This document shows, piece by piece, positions 1 through 9,187 of a stretch of 64,000 nt of DNA. The notes under the pieces are model-generated. The model saw only the letters and a program-made list of their open reading frames with translations. It searched no databases and had not been told where the DNA came from. This DNA is from Clostridia bacterium (GTDB lineage Bacteria > Bacillota > Clostridia > Christensenellales > Aristaeellaceae): assembly GCA_017429695.1 (NCBI GenBank), contig JAFROK010000005.1, positions 32,033 to 96,032 on the forward strand. The letters are read 5' to 3'. The translations under genes and the position numbers were made by a program. Positions within the stretch are counted from its first letter, which is position 1; every line of letters begins with the position of its first letter.

Positions 1-647
1 ATGACTATCGGGATGTGCTGGCGGGCATGAGCATGACGGCAGCCCGGCTGACCAGTGAAGAGGATGAGGCGTCGGAGGAAGCCAGGCAACTGGACGGCAT
101 GTTTGTGGACATGGGCGGCATCCTGACCGAGGTAAAGGGCAAGGCGACGAAAAAGGGCGATTATATGGCCTTTGTGACGCTGGAGGACCTGACAGGCCAG
201 GTGGAATGCCTGGTGTTCCCGCGGGTGTTTGAACGGTACCAGCAGCTGATCCGCGAGGATGAAGCGGTGGTAATCAGCGGTAAGATCAGCGTCCGGGAGG
301 AAGAAGCACCGAAGCTGCTGGCGGAACGGGTGATCCGGCTGAACGAATACCAGAAGGCACCGGCCCGGGAAGCTGTGGATCCGAAACCGGGAATGACGGA
401 TGCGCAGGCGGCGGAGAAGGCAAAGCGTAAGCTGTTCCTGCGGCTGGAGCGGAAGGATATGGACCGGGTACAGGCCATGCTGGCGCTGGATGCCGGGGAT
501 GTTCCGGTGTATATGCACCTGCCGGCGGAGAAGATGACGCTGCTGTGCCCGGGGAACTGCTGGAGCAGCGGCAGCGAACAGGCGGTTCAGAAGCTGAAGG
601 ATGCGCTGGGAAATGAGAATGTGGTTCTTAAAGTGGTCAGTGACTGA
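1..647 (+). CDS. dnaE: DNA polymerase III alpha subunit, C-terminal part (5' truncated by window edge)
   Basis: This is the C-terminal part of the replicative polymerase alpha subunit. The frame is open to the left edge (codons begin at base 3), so the true start lies outside. The residues GGILTEVKGKATKKGDYMAF followed by a TLEDLTGQVECLVFP stretch are the OB-fold that follows the polymerase core in DnaE and is thought to bind single-stranded DNA. The remainder matches the short C-terminal domain of the DnaE (not PolC) class. The gene stops at 645-647 and is followed by a REP-like palindrome before the next operon. DnaE assignment is confident; the catalytic domain cannot be inspected here. 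Confidence 0.9.
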   Translation, partial: DYRDVLAGMSMTAARLTSEEDEASEEARQLDGMFVDMGGILTEVKGKATKKGDYMAFVTLEDLTGQVECLVFPRVFERYQQLIREDEAVVISGKISVREEEAPKLLAERVIRLNEYQKAPAREAVDPKPGMTDAQAAEKAKRKLFLRLERKDMDRVQAMLALDAGDVPVYMHLPAEKMTLLCPGNCWSSGSEQAVQKLKDALGNENVVLKVVSD

Positions 648-679
648 TGATATCTTGCTACCGGGATTAATCAGCAGAA

Positions 680-719
680 CAGATCCTTCGACTTCGCTGC
701 GCTTCGCTCAGGATGACAC
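680..719. repeat. REP-like palindromic repeat
   Basis: A short imperfect palindrome with arms ATCCT and AGGAT around a run of TTCG/CTTCGCT units lies between dnaE and the ABC operon. In one antisense frame it reads as the CHPERSAAKSKD-type peptide that dispersed bacterial palindromes of this kind commonly give when mis-called as coding. It is non-coding; only one copy is seen here. Confidence 0.6.
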
Positions 720-802
720 TCGAAGTTGAGTTTACTTGCATACAAGGTTTCAGATGATACAAAACACCAGAGATTAACCTGAAAGAAGGGAGGGAAACTG
801 CC

Positions 803-1732
803 ATGATTGAACTGGAGCATGCGACAAAGAAATACGGCGTGGTAACAGCCCTGCGGGATGTTTCCCTCCGGGTGCAGAAGGGGGAGACCATCGGGCTGCT
901 GGGCCAGAACGGCGCAGGAAAGACGACGGCACTGAACCTGATGACCGGCTATTTTCCTCCGACCGCAGGCAGTGTGCGCATTGGCGGAAAGGATATGCGT
1001 TCTGCGGCGCGGGAGTGCCGCCGGATGATCGGATACCTGCCGGAACAGCCACCCCTGTATGACGATATGACCATTGCGGAGTACCTGAAGTTTGCGTGTG
1101 CACTGCGGGAAGTGAAACGGCAGGGAATATCCGCCCATGTGAATGAGATCATGGAGGTCTGCGGGCTGACAGAGGTCCGGAAACGGCTGCTGGGACATCT
1201 GAGCAAGGGATACCGGCAGCGGGTCGGCATTGCCCAGGCCCTGTGCGGATCACCGGAAATCCTGATTTTTGATGAGCCGACGGTGGGACTGGATCCGCGG
1301 CAGACGGTGGAGATCCGCCGGTTGATCCGGGACCTGAGCAAAGACCATACGGTGGTGTTTTCCAGCCATATTCTCAGTGAAGTACAGCAGTTGTGCTCCC
1401 GGGTGATTATCCTGAACGAAGGACGGATGGCGCTGGATTACAGCAGCAGCTGCCCCCAGGACGATATGGTCCGGATCCGGGTGGAGATTGCCGGGGACAG
1501 CGAAAAAACCATGAACCGGCTGAATCAGCTGGATGCTGATATCCAGGCGGAACTGTTGCCGGGGACGGATCCCGGGATAACGGAAGCACGGCTGGTCCTG
1601 TCCCGGAAAGGGGACGGCGGCGTGGAGACGGATCGGGTTTTCCGGCTGCTGGCGGCATCCGGAATGCCGGTACGGATGATGAAGGAAGAACGGGAAACGC
1701 TGGAAGAAGTGTTTTTAAGGGTTAGTGGGTAA
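803..1732 (+). CDS. ABC transporter ATP-binding protein (GldA/CcmA-like)
   Basis: Cytoplasmic ATPase of an ABC-2 type system. Walker A is GQNGAGKTT at about residues 34-42, the signature region LSKGYRQRVGIAQAL lies near residue 135, and Walker B ILIFDEPTVGLDP near residue 155, followed by the switch histidine in VFSSHIL. The C-terminal 90 residues form the extension typical of drug or polysaccharide exporter and gliding (GldA) ATPases. The start is supported by GGGAGG at 790-795. It is followed 23 bp later by the permease-auxiliary fusion and then a DUF4340 protein, a conserved trio of the Gld-type system. The exported substrate is not known. Confidence 0.88.
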   Translation: MIELEHATKKYGVVTALRDVSLRVQKGETIGLLGQNGAGKTTALNLMTGYFPPTAGSVRIGGKDMRSAARECRRMIGYLPEQPPLYDDMTIAEYLKFACALREVKRQGISAHVNEIMEVCGLTEVRKRLLGHLSKGYRQRVGIAQALCGSPEILIFDEPTVGLDPRQTVEIRRLIRDLSKDHTVVFSSHILSEVQQLCSRVIILNEGRMALDYSSSCPQDDMVRIRVEIAGDSEKTMNRLNQLDADIQAELLPGTDPGITEARLVLSRKGDGGVETDRVFRLLAASGMPVRMMKEERETLEEVFLRVSG

Positions 1733-1755
1733 CAGCTGCTCAAGGGGGGAGACCG

Positions 1756-3981
1756 GTGAAAGCGATCTGGAAACGGGAGACGCAGGGATATTTTTATTCG
1801 CCTGTGGGATATGTTTTCCTGGGAGTTTTCCTGGCGGTTTCCTCCGTGCTGTTCTACCTGGATATCCTGAATACGCACAGCGGCGACCTGCCGGCGTTTA
1901 TTATGCATATCAGCAACCTGTGGATGCTGCTTTGCCCGATCCTGACCATGCGGCTGCTGGCGGAGGAACGTCAGAAAAAGACAGACCAGCTGCTGCTGAC
2001 CAGCCCGGTATCTTTGCCTGGCATTGTCATCGGTAAATACCTGGCGGCCGTAACTGTACTGCTGATTCTTTCCGCATTTTCACTGACATATGCCGGCATT
2101 GTCGCCATGTACGGCACGGTGTACCCCGCGGAGCTTGCCGTGAATTACCTGGGATTCATCCTGATGGGCTGCGCTTTTGCGGCGATGGACCTGTTCCTGA
2201 GCGGGTGCGCTTCAAATCCCGTGACAGCGGCGGCCATGGCGTTCGGTGCAAATTTCCTGCTCTGGATGCTGGACCAGCTGGAACTGGGCATCCGGGCGGA
2301 ATGGATCGGGGAGACACTGAAATTCATTTCCCTGTATCACCGGAATGAGCCGTTCCTGATGGGACAGCTGAGTTTTGCCAGCGCGTTTTACGACCTGGCG
2401 TTTATCGCCATATTCCTGATGCTGACGATATACCGGCTGGACCGGCGGAGGAACGGATCCGGTATGTTGGCCGCCATCCGGACGCGTAGATTAGCACGGA
2501 AGGAAGATGCGGAGGAGAATGAAACAGAAGCACCGCGGGACAGGACTTCCGGGAATGAGCCGACAAAAAGGCTCAGCGGAATGCATGGCAGCACTTCCGT
2601 GTTCATTGCATCAGCTGTGGCAGTGTCACTGATCCTGCTAAGCGTTGCGGCAAACAGCCTGGAGAAAAGGAACGGATGGCGGGCCGATTATTCCTTCAAC
2701 AGCATTACGACCCACAGCGATACGACCAGGGAACTGCTGAAGGACCTGCAGCACGATGTGCATATATGGGCGCTGTTCCGCAAGGGCTACGAGGACGCGC
2801 CGCTGCTGGAACTGCTGGACCGGTATGCGGCGGAGAATCACCGGATTACCTGGGAACAGGCAGATCCGGCCATGAACCCGGAACTGATTACGCGCTTTTC
2901 CGGAACCCTTGACGCGCCGGAGGAAAACGGGCTGATTGTTTATTGTGAGGATACGGACAGATGGCGGCTGCTGAAGCCGACGGATTATGTCAGCTACAGC
3001 TTTGACCTGGACGCAGGTGAAATGATTTACAGCGGGCTGATTTATGAACGCAGCATATCCAAGGCGATCTGGTCGGTGACCCGGGACAGGATTCCGCAGG
3101 TGGTGATTGTCCAGGGCCACCAGGAACGGGACGCCGATACGGTGGAATCCTTCAAAACGCTGCTGGAACTGAACCGGTATGAAGTGGTCTTCCAGGACCT
3201 GGGCGACCGGGACTATACGCCGGATCCCCGGGACCTGCTGGTTTTCTTCAGTCCCCAGCAGGACCTGACGGACGAAGAAGCGGAAAAGGTGACCGCTTTT
3301 GCCCGGGCAGGAGGAAGCTTCCTGTTTACCCGGGACTACTTTGTAAGTATGGACAGGATGCCGCACTTTGAAACGCTGCTGCGCTATTTCGGGTTCCACT
3401 GCCTGGACGGCCTGGTTTATGCGGATGCGAAGGAGCCGGATACCTATTACCAGAACCAGCTGACATGGCTGTATCCGGATATGTGTTATACCGTTGATAT
3501 TACGGGCGACCTGATGGCCTCCGGCATGACCGCGGTCTTTATGCCGAATACGACCGCCTTTGAAACGCCTTCCACAGATGAGCAGTACAGCGATAACGCC
3601 CTGACGGTGTTCCCGGTGCTGCAGAGCAGCGGGACGTCGCACCTGGGCACGAAAAACGGTGAAACAGGGCCGTTTGCCCTGGCGCTGCAGGCCAGGCGGG
3701 TGAATGGAAACGGGGTATCCCGCGCGTTCATCACCGGCAACAGCGAAATGCTGTATGACGCGGAGATCCTGAATTCCACCAACAGCCCGCAGCTGCTGAT
3801 CCGGGCGATGGAATTCCTGCTTGACCTGGATGCCTCAGACCTGGATACCATGGAGCGGGAGGCCATCCGGCCGTCCATCACCCTGGGAAATGTCCGGATG
3901 GGAACCGTGCTGATTACAGCCCTGCCGGCCGCGGTGCTGCTGGCGGCGCTGCTGGTGCTGGCACGCAGGCGGAGACGGTAG
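1756..3981 (+). CDS. ABC permease fused to GldG-like auxiliary domain
   Basis: A 741-residue membrane protein. Residues 1-235 carry about six hydrophobic segments with ABC-2 permease (GldF-like) character, including MRLLAEERQKKTDQLLLTSP, the coupling-helix region of this family. After a charged linker comes a further transmembrane segment near residues 275-295, then a large extracytoplasmic domain (about 310-700) resembling the GldG/ABC_transp_aux domain, and a final transmembrane helix followed by RRRRR. In Bacteroidetes GldF and GldG are usually separate; here they form one chain. It sits directly after its ATPase and before DUF4340. Family assignment is good; the cargo is unknown. Confidence 0.82.
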   Translation: MKAIWKRETQGYFYSPVGYVFLGVFLAVSSVLFYLDILNTHSGDLPAFIMHISNLWMLLCPILTMRLLAEERQKKTDQLLLTSPVSLPGIVIGKYLAAVTVLLILSAFSLTYAGIVAMYGTVYPAELAVNYLGFILMGCAFAAMDLFLSGCASNPVTAAAMAFGANFLLWMLDQLELGIRAEWIGETLKFISLYHRNEPFLMGQLSFASAFYDLAFIAIFLMLTIYRLDRRRNGSGMLAAIRTRRLARKEDAEENETEAPRDRTSGNEPTKRLSGMHGSTSVFIASAVAVSLILLSVAANSLEKRNGWRADYSFNSITTHSDTTRELLKDLQHDVHIWALFRKGYEDAPLLELLDRYAAENHRITWEQADPAMNPELITRFSGTLDAPEENGLIVYCEDTDRWRLLKPTDYVSYSFDLDAGEMIYSGLIYERSISKAIWSVTRDRIPQVVIVQGHQERDADTVESFKTLLELNRYEVVFQDLGDRDYTPDPRDLLVFFSPQQDLTDEEAEKVTAFARAGGSFLFTRDYFVSMDRMPHFETLLRYFGFHCLDGLVYADAKEPDTYYQNQLTWLYPDMCYTVDITGDLMASGMTAVFMPNTTAFETPSTDEQYSDNALTVFPVLQSSGTSHLGTKNGETGPFALALQARRVNGNGVSRAFITGNSEMLYDAEILNSTNSPQLLIRAMEFLLDLDASDLDTMEREAIRPSITLGNVRMGTVLITALPAAVLLAALLVLARRRRR

Positions 3982-3982
3982 G

Positions 3983-4010
3983 GATTAGTGATTAGTGGTT
4001 AGTGATTAGG
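3983..4010. repeat. Degenerate heptamer repeat, GATTAGT type
   Basis: About four tandem copies of a 7-bp unit, GATTAGT or GGTTAGT, lie between the permease stop and the DUF4340 gene, directly before its ribosome-binding site. The same unit recurs in other gaps of this window. Confidence 0.8.
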
Positions 4011-4026
4011 GACGGGAGTTTTATAC

Positions 4027-5634
4027 ATGCAGCCGGTTGAGCGGAAACAGAAACGGGAATGGAAACACGGAAGGGTACTTCTTCTCGTGGCTGTTTTGGT
4101 GCTGCTCGGCGGCAGTATTGCGGCTGTACTGCTTACAGATAACCAGGTCTCAGGTGTCAGGTCTCAGGTGTCAGAGGATGAGGTCTCAGGTGTCAGGTCC
4201 CAGGTTTCAGGAGACGAGGTGCCAGGGGACGAGGCGTCAGGGGACGAGGTGTCAGGTTTCAGGTCTCAGGTTACAGGAGATAGCAGGAATGGGATGGATG
4301 AACCGGAAGTGCCGCAGGAACGGGGAGCGATCCTTTCGCGGTCGCCGGAGGAAATCGCTTCCGTGACCATTCACCACCGGGGACAGGAACCCTGGACGAT
4401 CATCCGGAACGATACCGGGGAAACCCGCCTGCAGGGAGCGGAAGGGTGGACCGTGAAAGAACGGCTGGCTAATCAGATCCAGAATGCCCTGGCTAATCTG
4501 GTGTATGAGGATATTGTGACGGAAGATCCGGCCGAATATATGGACCGGCTTGACGTGTTCGGGCTGGAGGATCCATATATTACGGCGGAGGTCCGGTTCA
4601 CGGACGGACAGGAGATCACGGTTCGCCTGGGGGACGAGGTGCCGGTTGAAAAACAGGTACGCTATATGCTGATTGACGGGGACAACCGGCTGTATGCAGC
4701 GGCTTATTCCCTGGCGGATGACCTGGAGGTTGAGAAAGAAGCGCTGCATCCGGTGAACCAGCCGGAAATCTACCCGGTGCTGCTGGACCGGATCACGGTG
4801 TATGACCGAAACGGGAAGGAAAAGGCCGAATGGCGGCTGAGGGGAGACATTACCGACCAGGATGCCGGAACCAACTGGGTTATCACAGCTCCTTTCCGCT
4901 ATCCGGCGGATGAAGAGATGATCCGGAACCTGAAGGACAGCGCCGGAAACCTGCGGATGGGCGTGTTCCTGGATGACGCCACAGCGGAGAACCTGGCCAA
5001 ATGGGGCCTGGCGGAGCCGGAATATACGCTGGAACTTCATATGGCGGCCGGTTCCACGGGCACGGTTTCCGACCTGGGCATTCACGATGTGGTTGAACGG
5101 GAAGGCGGAACGGTTGTATTGGATATCGCGCCGGGCAATAGCGAGATGATTTATTATGTCCGGTTCGGGGAAGAAATATACAAGGTCAGCTATGTTTACC
5201 TGTCGGCGCTGACTGAGACAAAACCGGCGCTGACGACCGCCCACTACATTGCGCCGGTGCCGCTGAACAGCCTGGAAAGTATGACGGTTGAAAAGAACGG
5301 GGAGACGGCGACCTATACCCTGGAGCGGACCGGACAGATTGATCCGGAAACGGCGGAGGAGAAGATTATCTGCCGGAAAGACGGGGAGGAGATATCCCGG
5401 GAAGCGTTTGAAGCCGCGTATGAGCGCCTGCTGACGGTGACCGTCAGCGGACAACTGCCCAATGGCGCAGAATGGGGCGAAACACATACAAAATATGCGT
5501 TCCGCACGGTGAGCGGCGGAACGCATACAGTGGAACTGTCCGACTGGGACGGCATGCATGATGCCGTTACGATGGACGGGGAAACGAGGTATTATCTGAT
5601 CAAAGATGGGGCTGAATTCACCCTATCCCAATGA
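4027..5634 (+). CDS. DUF4340 domain-containing membrane-anchored protein
   Basis: 535 residues with one N-terminal transmembrane anchor (about residues 18-37) and a long extracytoplasmic part holding DUF4340-like repeats, for example the stretches around EEIASVTI, LDVFGLEDPYITAEVRF and LAKWGLAEPEYTLELHM. DUF4340 proteins typically accompany Gld-type ABC systems, as here. The region just after the anchor (about residues 40-85) is a low-complexity repeat of VSGVRSQ and SGDEV units, produced by 7- and 8-bp DNA repeats running through the reading frame. The 3' end overlaps the convergent minus-strand gene by 17 bp. Function is probably accessory to the transporter. Confidence 0.8.
   Translation: MQPVERKQKREWKHGRVLLLVAVLVLLGGSIAAVLLTDNQVSGVRSQVSEDEVSGVRSQVSGDEVPGDEASGDEVSGFRSQVTGDSRNGMDEPEVPQERGAILSRSPEEIASVTIHHRGQEPWTIIRNDTGETRLQGAEGWTVKERLANQIQNALANLVYEDIVTEDPAEYMDRLDVFGLEDPYITAEVRFTDGQEITVRLGDEVPVEKQVRYMLIDGDNRLYAAAYSLADDLEVEKEALHPVNQPEIYPVLLDRITVYDRNGKEKAEWRLRGDITDQDAGTNWVITAPFRYPADEEMIRNLKDSAGNLRMGVFLDDATAENLAKWGLAEPEYTLELHMAAGSTGTVSDLGIHDVVEREGGTVVLDIAPGNSEMIYYVRFGEEIYKVSYVYLSALTETKPALTTAHYIAPVPLNSLESMTVEKNGETATYTLERTGQIDPETAEEKIICRKDGEEISREAFEAAYERLLTVTVSGQLPNGAEWGETHTKYAFRTVSGGTHTVELSDWDGMHDAVTMDGETRYYLIKDGAEFTLSQ
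4146..4277. repeat. Intragenic 7/8-bp tandem repeat (AGGTGTC type)
   Basis: Tandem, imperfect units AGGTCTC, AGGTGTC and AGGTTTC mixed with octamers such as AGGGGACG fill this part of the DUF4340 gene. Three heptamers make 21 bp, which is why the protein shows a seven-residue VSGVRSQ period. The same unit occurs in a non-coding gap at 25592-25642. Confidence 0.85.
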
Positions 5635-6094
5635 TGATACGGCCGGAATATTTCAGGGTATAGGTCTGGCCGGGGGTGAGCTCCGGAAGCGGCAGGGACT
5701 GATCGAGATAGTACAGCTGCTCCCGGGAACCGTGCTTGTCCGGCTCCCCCAGGAAAATCAGGGCCCGGCAGGGAACACCGTCTGTCATCACAGGATCGGG
5801 CTCCATGCGGGAGAATTCCATGGCCTGGACGTGGTTCCGGCCGGTCAGGGCTGTGATTACCAGTTTCCGGTAATGGATTTCCGGCATACAGAACAGGTCG
5901 ATCCAGAAGACCGAGAACACGCCGGCCGCGATGACGGAGGCCATGGAGACCCACTGGATCCGCCGGATCATGGACCAGACAAACAGGGCCAGCAGGGGCA
6001 CAGTGACAGCGGCCAGGATAATCCAGCGGGTGCGGAGCCTGCCGCTGCTTGCCGCCAGGTGTTCATCCGAATACAGATCGCGCGGTTCATTCAT
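5618..6094 (-). CDS. Small two-helix membrane protein of unknown function
   Basis: 158 residues that I do not recognise as a named family. Two hydrophobic segments at about residues 25-42 and 50-68 form a hairpin membrane anchor, with the C-terminal 90 residues on one side of the membrane. The start is supported by GGAGGA about 8 bp upstream of the ATG at 6094. It is the last gene on the minus strand before the convergent DUF4340 gene, which it overlaps by 17 bp, and it is separated from the ribosomal operon by a strong terminator, so it is probably transcribed on its own. Confidence 0.6.
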   Translation of the reverse strand: MNEPRDLYSDEHLAASSGRLRTRWIILAAVTVPLLALFVWSMIRRIQWVSMASVIAAGVFSVFWIDLFCMPEIHYRKLVITALTGRNHVQAMEFSRMEPDPVMTDGVPCRALIFLGEPDKHGSREQLYYLDQSLPLPELTPGQTYTLKYSGRIIIGIG

Positions 6095-6145
6095 GGTGGA
6101 AATCCTCCGGGATTGTCAGTTGTATGCCGGGTAACAGTATAAAAT

Positions 6146-6178
6146 AAAATCCCCTCCTGTGCAAGTGGAGGGGATTTT
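6146..6178 (-). terminator. Intrinsic terminator of the rpsM-rplQ operon
   Basis: A 12-bp stem (AAAATCCCCTCC with its complement) around a 9-base loop sits just after the rplQ stop. A/T tracts on both sides would let it work on either strand. Confidence 0.85.
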
Positions 6179-6205
6179 TGCTTGCTTGATGTGTTGCTGT
6201 GTTAA

Positions 6206-6718
6206 TTAAACGAGCTCGAGAATAACCATCTCGGCGGCATCGCCGCGGCGCGGTCCGAGCTTATAGATGCGGGTGTAGCCGCCGGAGCAGTTCTTTTCCG
6301 CGTTGCGGGCCTTGTACTTGGGTCCGATTTCACGGAAGAGCTTTTCCACCACAGGATGCTTGTTGTCCTTGGTGCGCTCTTTGTAATCCGCCTTATTCTC
6401 ATCGGCTTTCTTGGGATCCTTCAGATCGTACAGGTAAGCCATCATGATGCGGCGGGCATGCAGCTTGGAAGGAGCGTCGTTCACGACGTCCAGCGTTACC
6501 AGCTGTCCTTTGTCGTTATGGGTTTCCTTGGTGGTGGAAACCGTGTTTTCGCATTCGCGCACAGCCAGTGTGATCATCTTATCCGCGATCCGGCGGACTT
6601 CCTTGGCCTTGGCTTCGGTAGTCTCAATCCGGCCGTTCCAGATCAGATTGGTCACCTGATTGCGGAGCAGCGCTTTGCGCTGATCAGCCGTGCGACCCAG
6701 CTTGCGTTGAGTAGCCAT
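6206..6718 (-). CDS. rplQ: 50S ribosomal protein L17, long form
   Basis: Structural protein of the large ribosomal subunit. The N-terminus [20 protein letters not shown] is diagnostic of L17, and the C-terminus [19 protein letters not shown] matches the family end. The start at 6718 is chosen because GAGGAGGA lies just upstream and the L17 N-terminus begins there; the frame stays open further upstream without homology. At 170 residues it is longer than the usual 115-130, owing to an inserted lysine-rich segment in the middle (around [19 protein letters not shown]). It is the last gene of the operon, 19 bp after rpoA. Confidence 0.95.
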   Translation of the reverse strand: MATQRKLGRTADQRKALLRNQVTNLIWNGRIETTEAKAKEVRRIADKMITLAVRECENTVSTTKETHNDKGQLVTLDVVNDAPSKLHARRIMMAYLYDLKDPKKADENKADYKERTKDNKHPVVEKLFREIGPKYKARNAEKNCSGGYTRIYKLGPRRGDAAEMVILELV

Positions 6719-6737
6719 AGGATGTGTTCCTCCTCGA

Positions 6738-7685
6738 TTAGTCTTCGTTGGGTCGCAGGCCCAGTCCGAGTGCGCTGAGCTTCTGCTCAACTTCTTCCAG
6801 ACTCTTGCGGCCGAGGTTGCGAACCTTCATCATGTCGTCCTGATTCTTCAGTACCAGCTCAGCAACGCTGTTGATGCCGGCACGCTTCAGGCAGTTATAT
6901 GCACGGACGGAAAGATCCAGCTCTTCGATGGTCATTTCCAGAACCTTGTCCTTCTTCTCTTCTTCCGGCTGGACCATGCTGACAGGCATGACCTGATCCG
7001 TCAGGCTGATGAACAGGGACAGGTGCTCGGTCAGGATCCGGGCAGCACTGGAGATGGCTTCTTCGGGCTTCAGGGTTCCGTTCGTCCAGATTTCAAGGGT
7101 CAGCTTGTCGTAGTCGGTAATCTGACCGACACGGGTGTCTTCCACCATGTAGTTGACCTTCTTCACAGGGGTGAAGATGGAGTCGATGGGGATGACGCCG
7201 ATGGGCATGCTGGCGGACTTGTTCTTGTCGGCGCTGACATAGCCGCGGCCCCGGTCGAGTATCAGCTGCATCTGGAGATGCGCGTCCTCGTTCAGGGTGG
7301 CGATATGCAGGTCCGGATTCACAATTTCAACTTCATCATCCGTCCGGATGTCGCCGGCCTTCAGTTCGCAGGGCCCCTTCACATCGATTGTCAGCTGTTT
7401 GGGGCCGTCCGCATACATCTTGCAGGCAACGGACTTCAGGTTCAGGATGATTTCCGTCACATCTTCCTTGATGCCCGGGATCGTGGAGAATTCATGCTGC
7501 ACACCTTCGATGTGTACAGATGTAACGGCCACGCCGGGTAGGGAAGAAAGCAGCACACGGCGCATGGAATTGCCCAGGGTATGGCCGAATCCGCGTTCCA
7601 GCGGTTCGATCACGAAGCGGCCGAAAGAGCCGTCCTGACTGGATTCCATACATTCGATGCGGGCTTTTTCGATTTCGACGATCAT
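6738..7685 (-). CDS. rpoA: DNA-directed RNA polymerase subunit alpha
   Basis: 315 residues. The N-terminal dimerisation domain includes [20 protein letters not shown], the hallmark of alpha. The C-terminal domain (last 70 residues, with [19 protein letters not shown] and [12 protein letters not shown]) is the helix-hairpin-helix module that contacts UP elements and activators. It lies in the usual order between rpsD and rplQ in a conserved operon, so its dosage is coupled to ribosomal proteins. Nothing unusual was seen. Confidence 0.98.
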   Translation of the reverse strand: MIVEIEKARIECMESSQDGSFGRFVIEPLERGFGHTLGNSMRRVLLSSLPGVAVTSVHIEGVQHEFSTIPGIKEDVTEIILNLKSVACKMYADGPKQLTIDVKGPCELKAGDIRTDDEVEIVNPDLHIATLNEDAHLQMQLILDRGRGYVSADKNKSASMPIGVIPIDSIFTPVKKVNYMVEDTRVGQITDYDKLTLEIWTNGTLKPEEAISSAARILTEHLSLFISLTDQVMPVSMVQPEEEKKDKVLEMTIEELDLSVRAYNCLKRAGINSVAELVLKNQDDMMKVRNLGRKSLEEVEQKLSALGLGLRPNED

Positions 7686-7726
7686 TTCGTACCTCCTTGG
7701 TCACGCACAATGTTCGGGACGAATCA

Positions 7727-8323
7727 TTAACGGGAGTAATACTCGACGATCATGTTCTCCTGGACCTGCAGGTCGATATCCTCACGGGTGGGCAGGGCAG
7801 CGACGGAGCCGGCCAGGTTCTGGGCGTCAAAGGACAGCCACTTGGGGGTCAGCACGGTGGTGCCTTCCCGCAGGACCTTGAACATTTCCATTTCTTCGCT
7901 GCGCTTGCGCAGGGTGATTTTGTCCCCTACCTTGACCTGGTAGGACGGGATATCCACCTTCATATCATTCACACGGATGTGGCCGTGGGTGACGATCTGG
8001 CGGGCCATGCGGCGAGTCTTGGCCAGGCCGAGACGGAACACTACATTGTCCAGACGGAGCTCCAGCAGCTGGAGCAGGTTTTCGCCGGTGATGCCCTTCA
8101 TGTTGGCGGCCTTCAGGTAGTACTTATGGAACTGCTTTTCCAGGACGCCGTATACGAACTTCACCTTCTGCTTTTCCTGCAGCTGCGCGCCGTATTCGGA
8201 GACCTTCCGGCGGCGGTTCCCGCCGGGATTGCGGGTAGATTTCTTATTGCCATAGCCCATGACGGCCGGGGAAATATCGAAGCTCCGGCACTTCTTGGCG
8301 ATCGGCTGTTTATTTACTGCCAT
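7727..8323 (-). CDS. rpsD: 30S ribosomal protein S4
   Basis: 198 residues; primary 16S rRNA binding protein that nucleates 30S assembly and often autoregulates its operon in Firmicutes. The S4 RNA-binding domain is seen in LELRLDNVVFRLGLAKTRRMARQIVTHGHI. The N-terminal region has one cysteine and no Cys4 zinc knuckle, so it is a zinc-free paralog type. It sits in the operon between rpsK and rpoA, an arrangement in which S4 could act on the leader upstream of rpsM. Confidence 0.97.
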   Translation of the reverse strand: MAVNKQPIAKKCRSFDISPAVMGYGNKKSTRNPGGNRRRKVSEYGAQLQEKQKVKFVYGVLEKQFHKYYLKAANMKGITGENLLQLLELRLDNVVFRLGLAKTRRMARQIVTHGHIRVNDMKVDIPSYQVKVGDKITLRKRSEEMEMFKVLREGTTVLTPKWLSFDAQNLAGSVAALPTREDIDLQVQENMIVEYYSR

Positions 8324-8343
8324 TTTAGTATGTCCTCCTTAAC

Positions 8344-8745
8344 TTACACGCGACGGCGCTTGGGCGGACGGCAGCCATTGTGGGGAATGGGCGTCACGTC
8401 CTTAATCATGTTCACATCCAGACCGGCGGCCTGTAGGGAACGGATTGCGGCTTCCCGGCCGGAACCGGGACCCTTGACATAAACTTCCACCGTGCGCAGG
8501 CCATATTCCATAGCGGCCTTGGCAGCGGTTTCAGCGGCCATCTGCGCGGCAAAGGGCGTGGACTTTTTGCTGCCGCGGAAGCCAAGACCACCGGCGCTCG
8601 CCCAGGAAAGCGCATTGCCCTGGGTATCGGTGATGGTCACGATGGTATTGTTGAAAGAAGAACGGATATGCGCAGCACCACGTTCGACGACTTTACGTTC
8701 GCGGCGTTTACGCGTAGCCTTCTTCAGCTTTTGTTTAGGTGCCAT
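8344..8745 (-). CDS. rpsK: 30S ribosomal protein S11
   Basis: 133 residues of the small-subunit platform. The stretch [20 protein letters not shown] and the C-terminal [18 protein letters not shown] are diagnostic of S11. It lies between rpsM and rpsD in the standard operon order, with short gaps and a purine-rich ribosome-binding site before the ATG at 8745. Confidence 0.98.
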   Translation of the reverse strand: MAPKQKLKKATRKRRERKVVERGAAHIRSSFNNTIVTITDTQGNALSWASAGGLGFRGSKKSTPFAAQMAAETAAKAAMEYGLRTVEVYVKGPGSGREAAIRSLQAAGLDVNMIKDVTPIPHNGCRPPKRRRV

Positions 8746-8809
8746 TGATTTTTCTCCCTCCGTAACCCGCGATCACGCGGGAATCGATTCAGTACAAAGC
8801 TGGAAAAAC

Positions 8810-9187
8810 TTACTTCGTAGCTTTCTTCTTGCCAGCGATGGTCTTCTTGGGGCCCTTGCGGGTACGGGCATTCTGCTTGGTATTCTGTCCGCGGACGGGA
8901 AGACCATGACGATGACGGACGCCACGGTAGCAGCCGATTTCGATCAGGCGCTTGATATTGAGCGAAACTTCACGGCGAAGATCACCTTCGACCTTCAGAT
9001 GATGCTCAATGTATTCACGCAGTTTGCTGATTTCAGTCTCGGAGAGATCCTTCACCCGGGTGTCGGGGTTAACGCCGACTTCCGCGAGCATCTTCTGCGA
9101 CGTGGTCAGGCCGATGCCGTAAATATAGGTCAGGCCGATTTCAACGCGCTTTTCTCTGGGCAGGTCAACACCTGCAATGCGTGCCAT
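8810..9187 (-). CDS. rpsM: 30S ribosomal protein S13
   Basis: 125 residues; head protein of the small subunit that contacts the P-site tRNA and bridges to the 50[20 protein letters not shown] and the C-terminal [19 protein letters not shown] identify S13. The start at 9187 matches the family N-terminus and follows GGAGGTG; the frame extends upstream but without homology. Here it is the first gene of the operon: infA and rpmJ, which often precede it in Firmicutes, are not found in the 368 bp upstream, which instead hold a promoter and a structured leader. Confidence 0.98.
   Translation of the reverse strand: MARIAGVDLPREKRVEIGLTYIYGIGLTTSQKMLAEVGVNPDTRVKDLSETEISKLREYIEHHLKVEGDLRREVSLNIKRLIEIGCYRGVRHRHGLPVRGQNTKQNARTRKGPKKTIAGKKKATK

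Noticed and set aside
3983-4010. CRISPR or direct-repeat array at the heptamer tracts
   Set aside because: Units are 7 bp with no spacers; they are degenerate tandem repeats.
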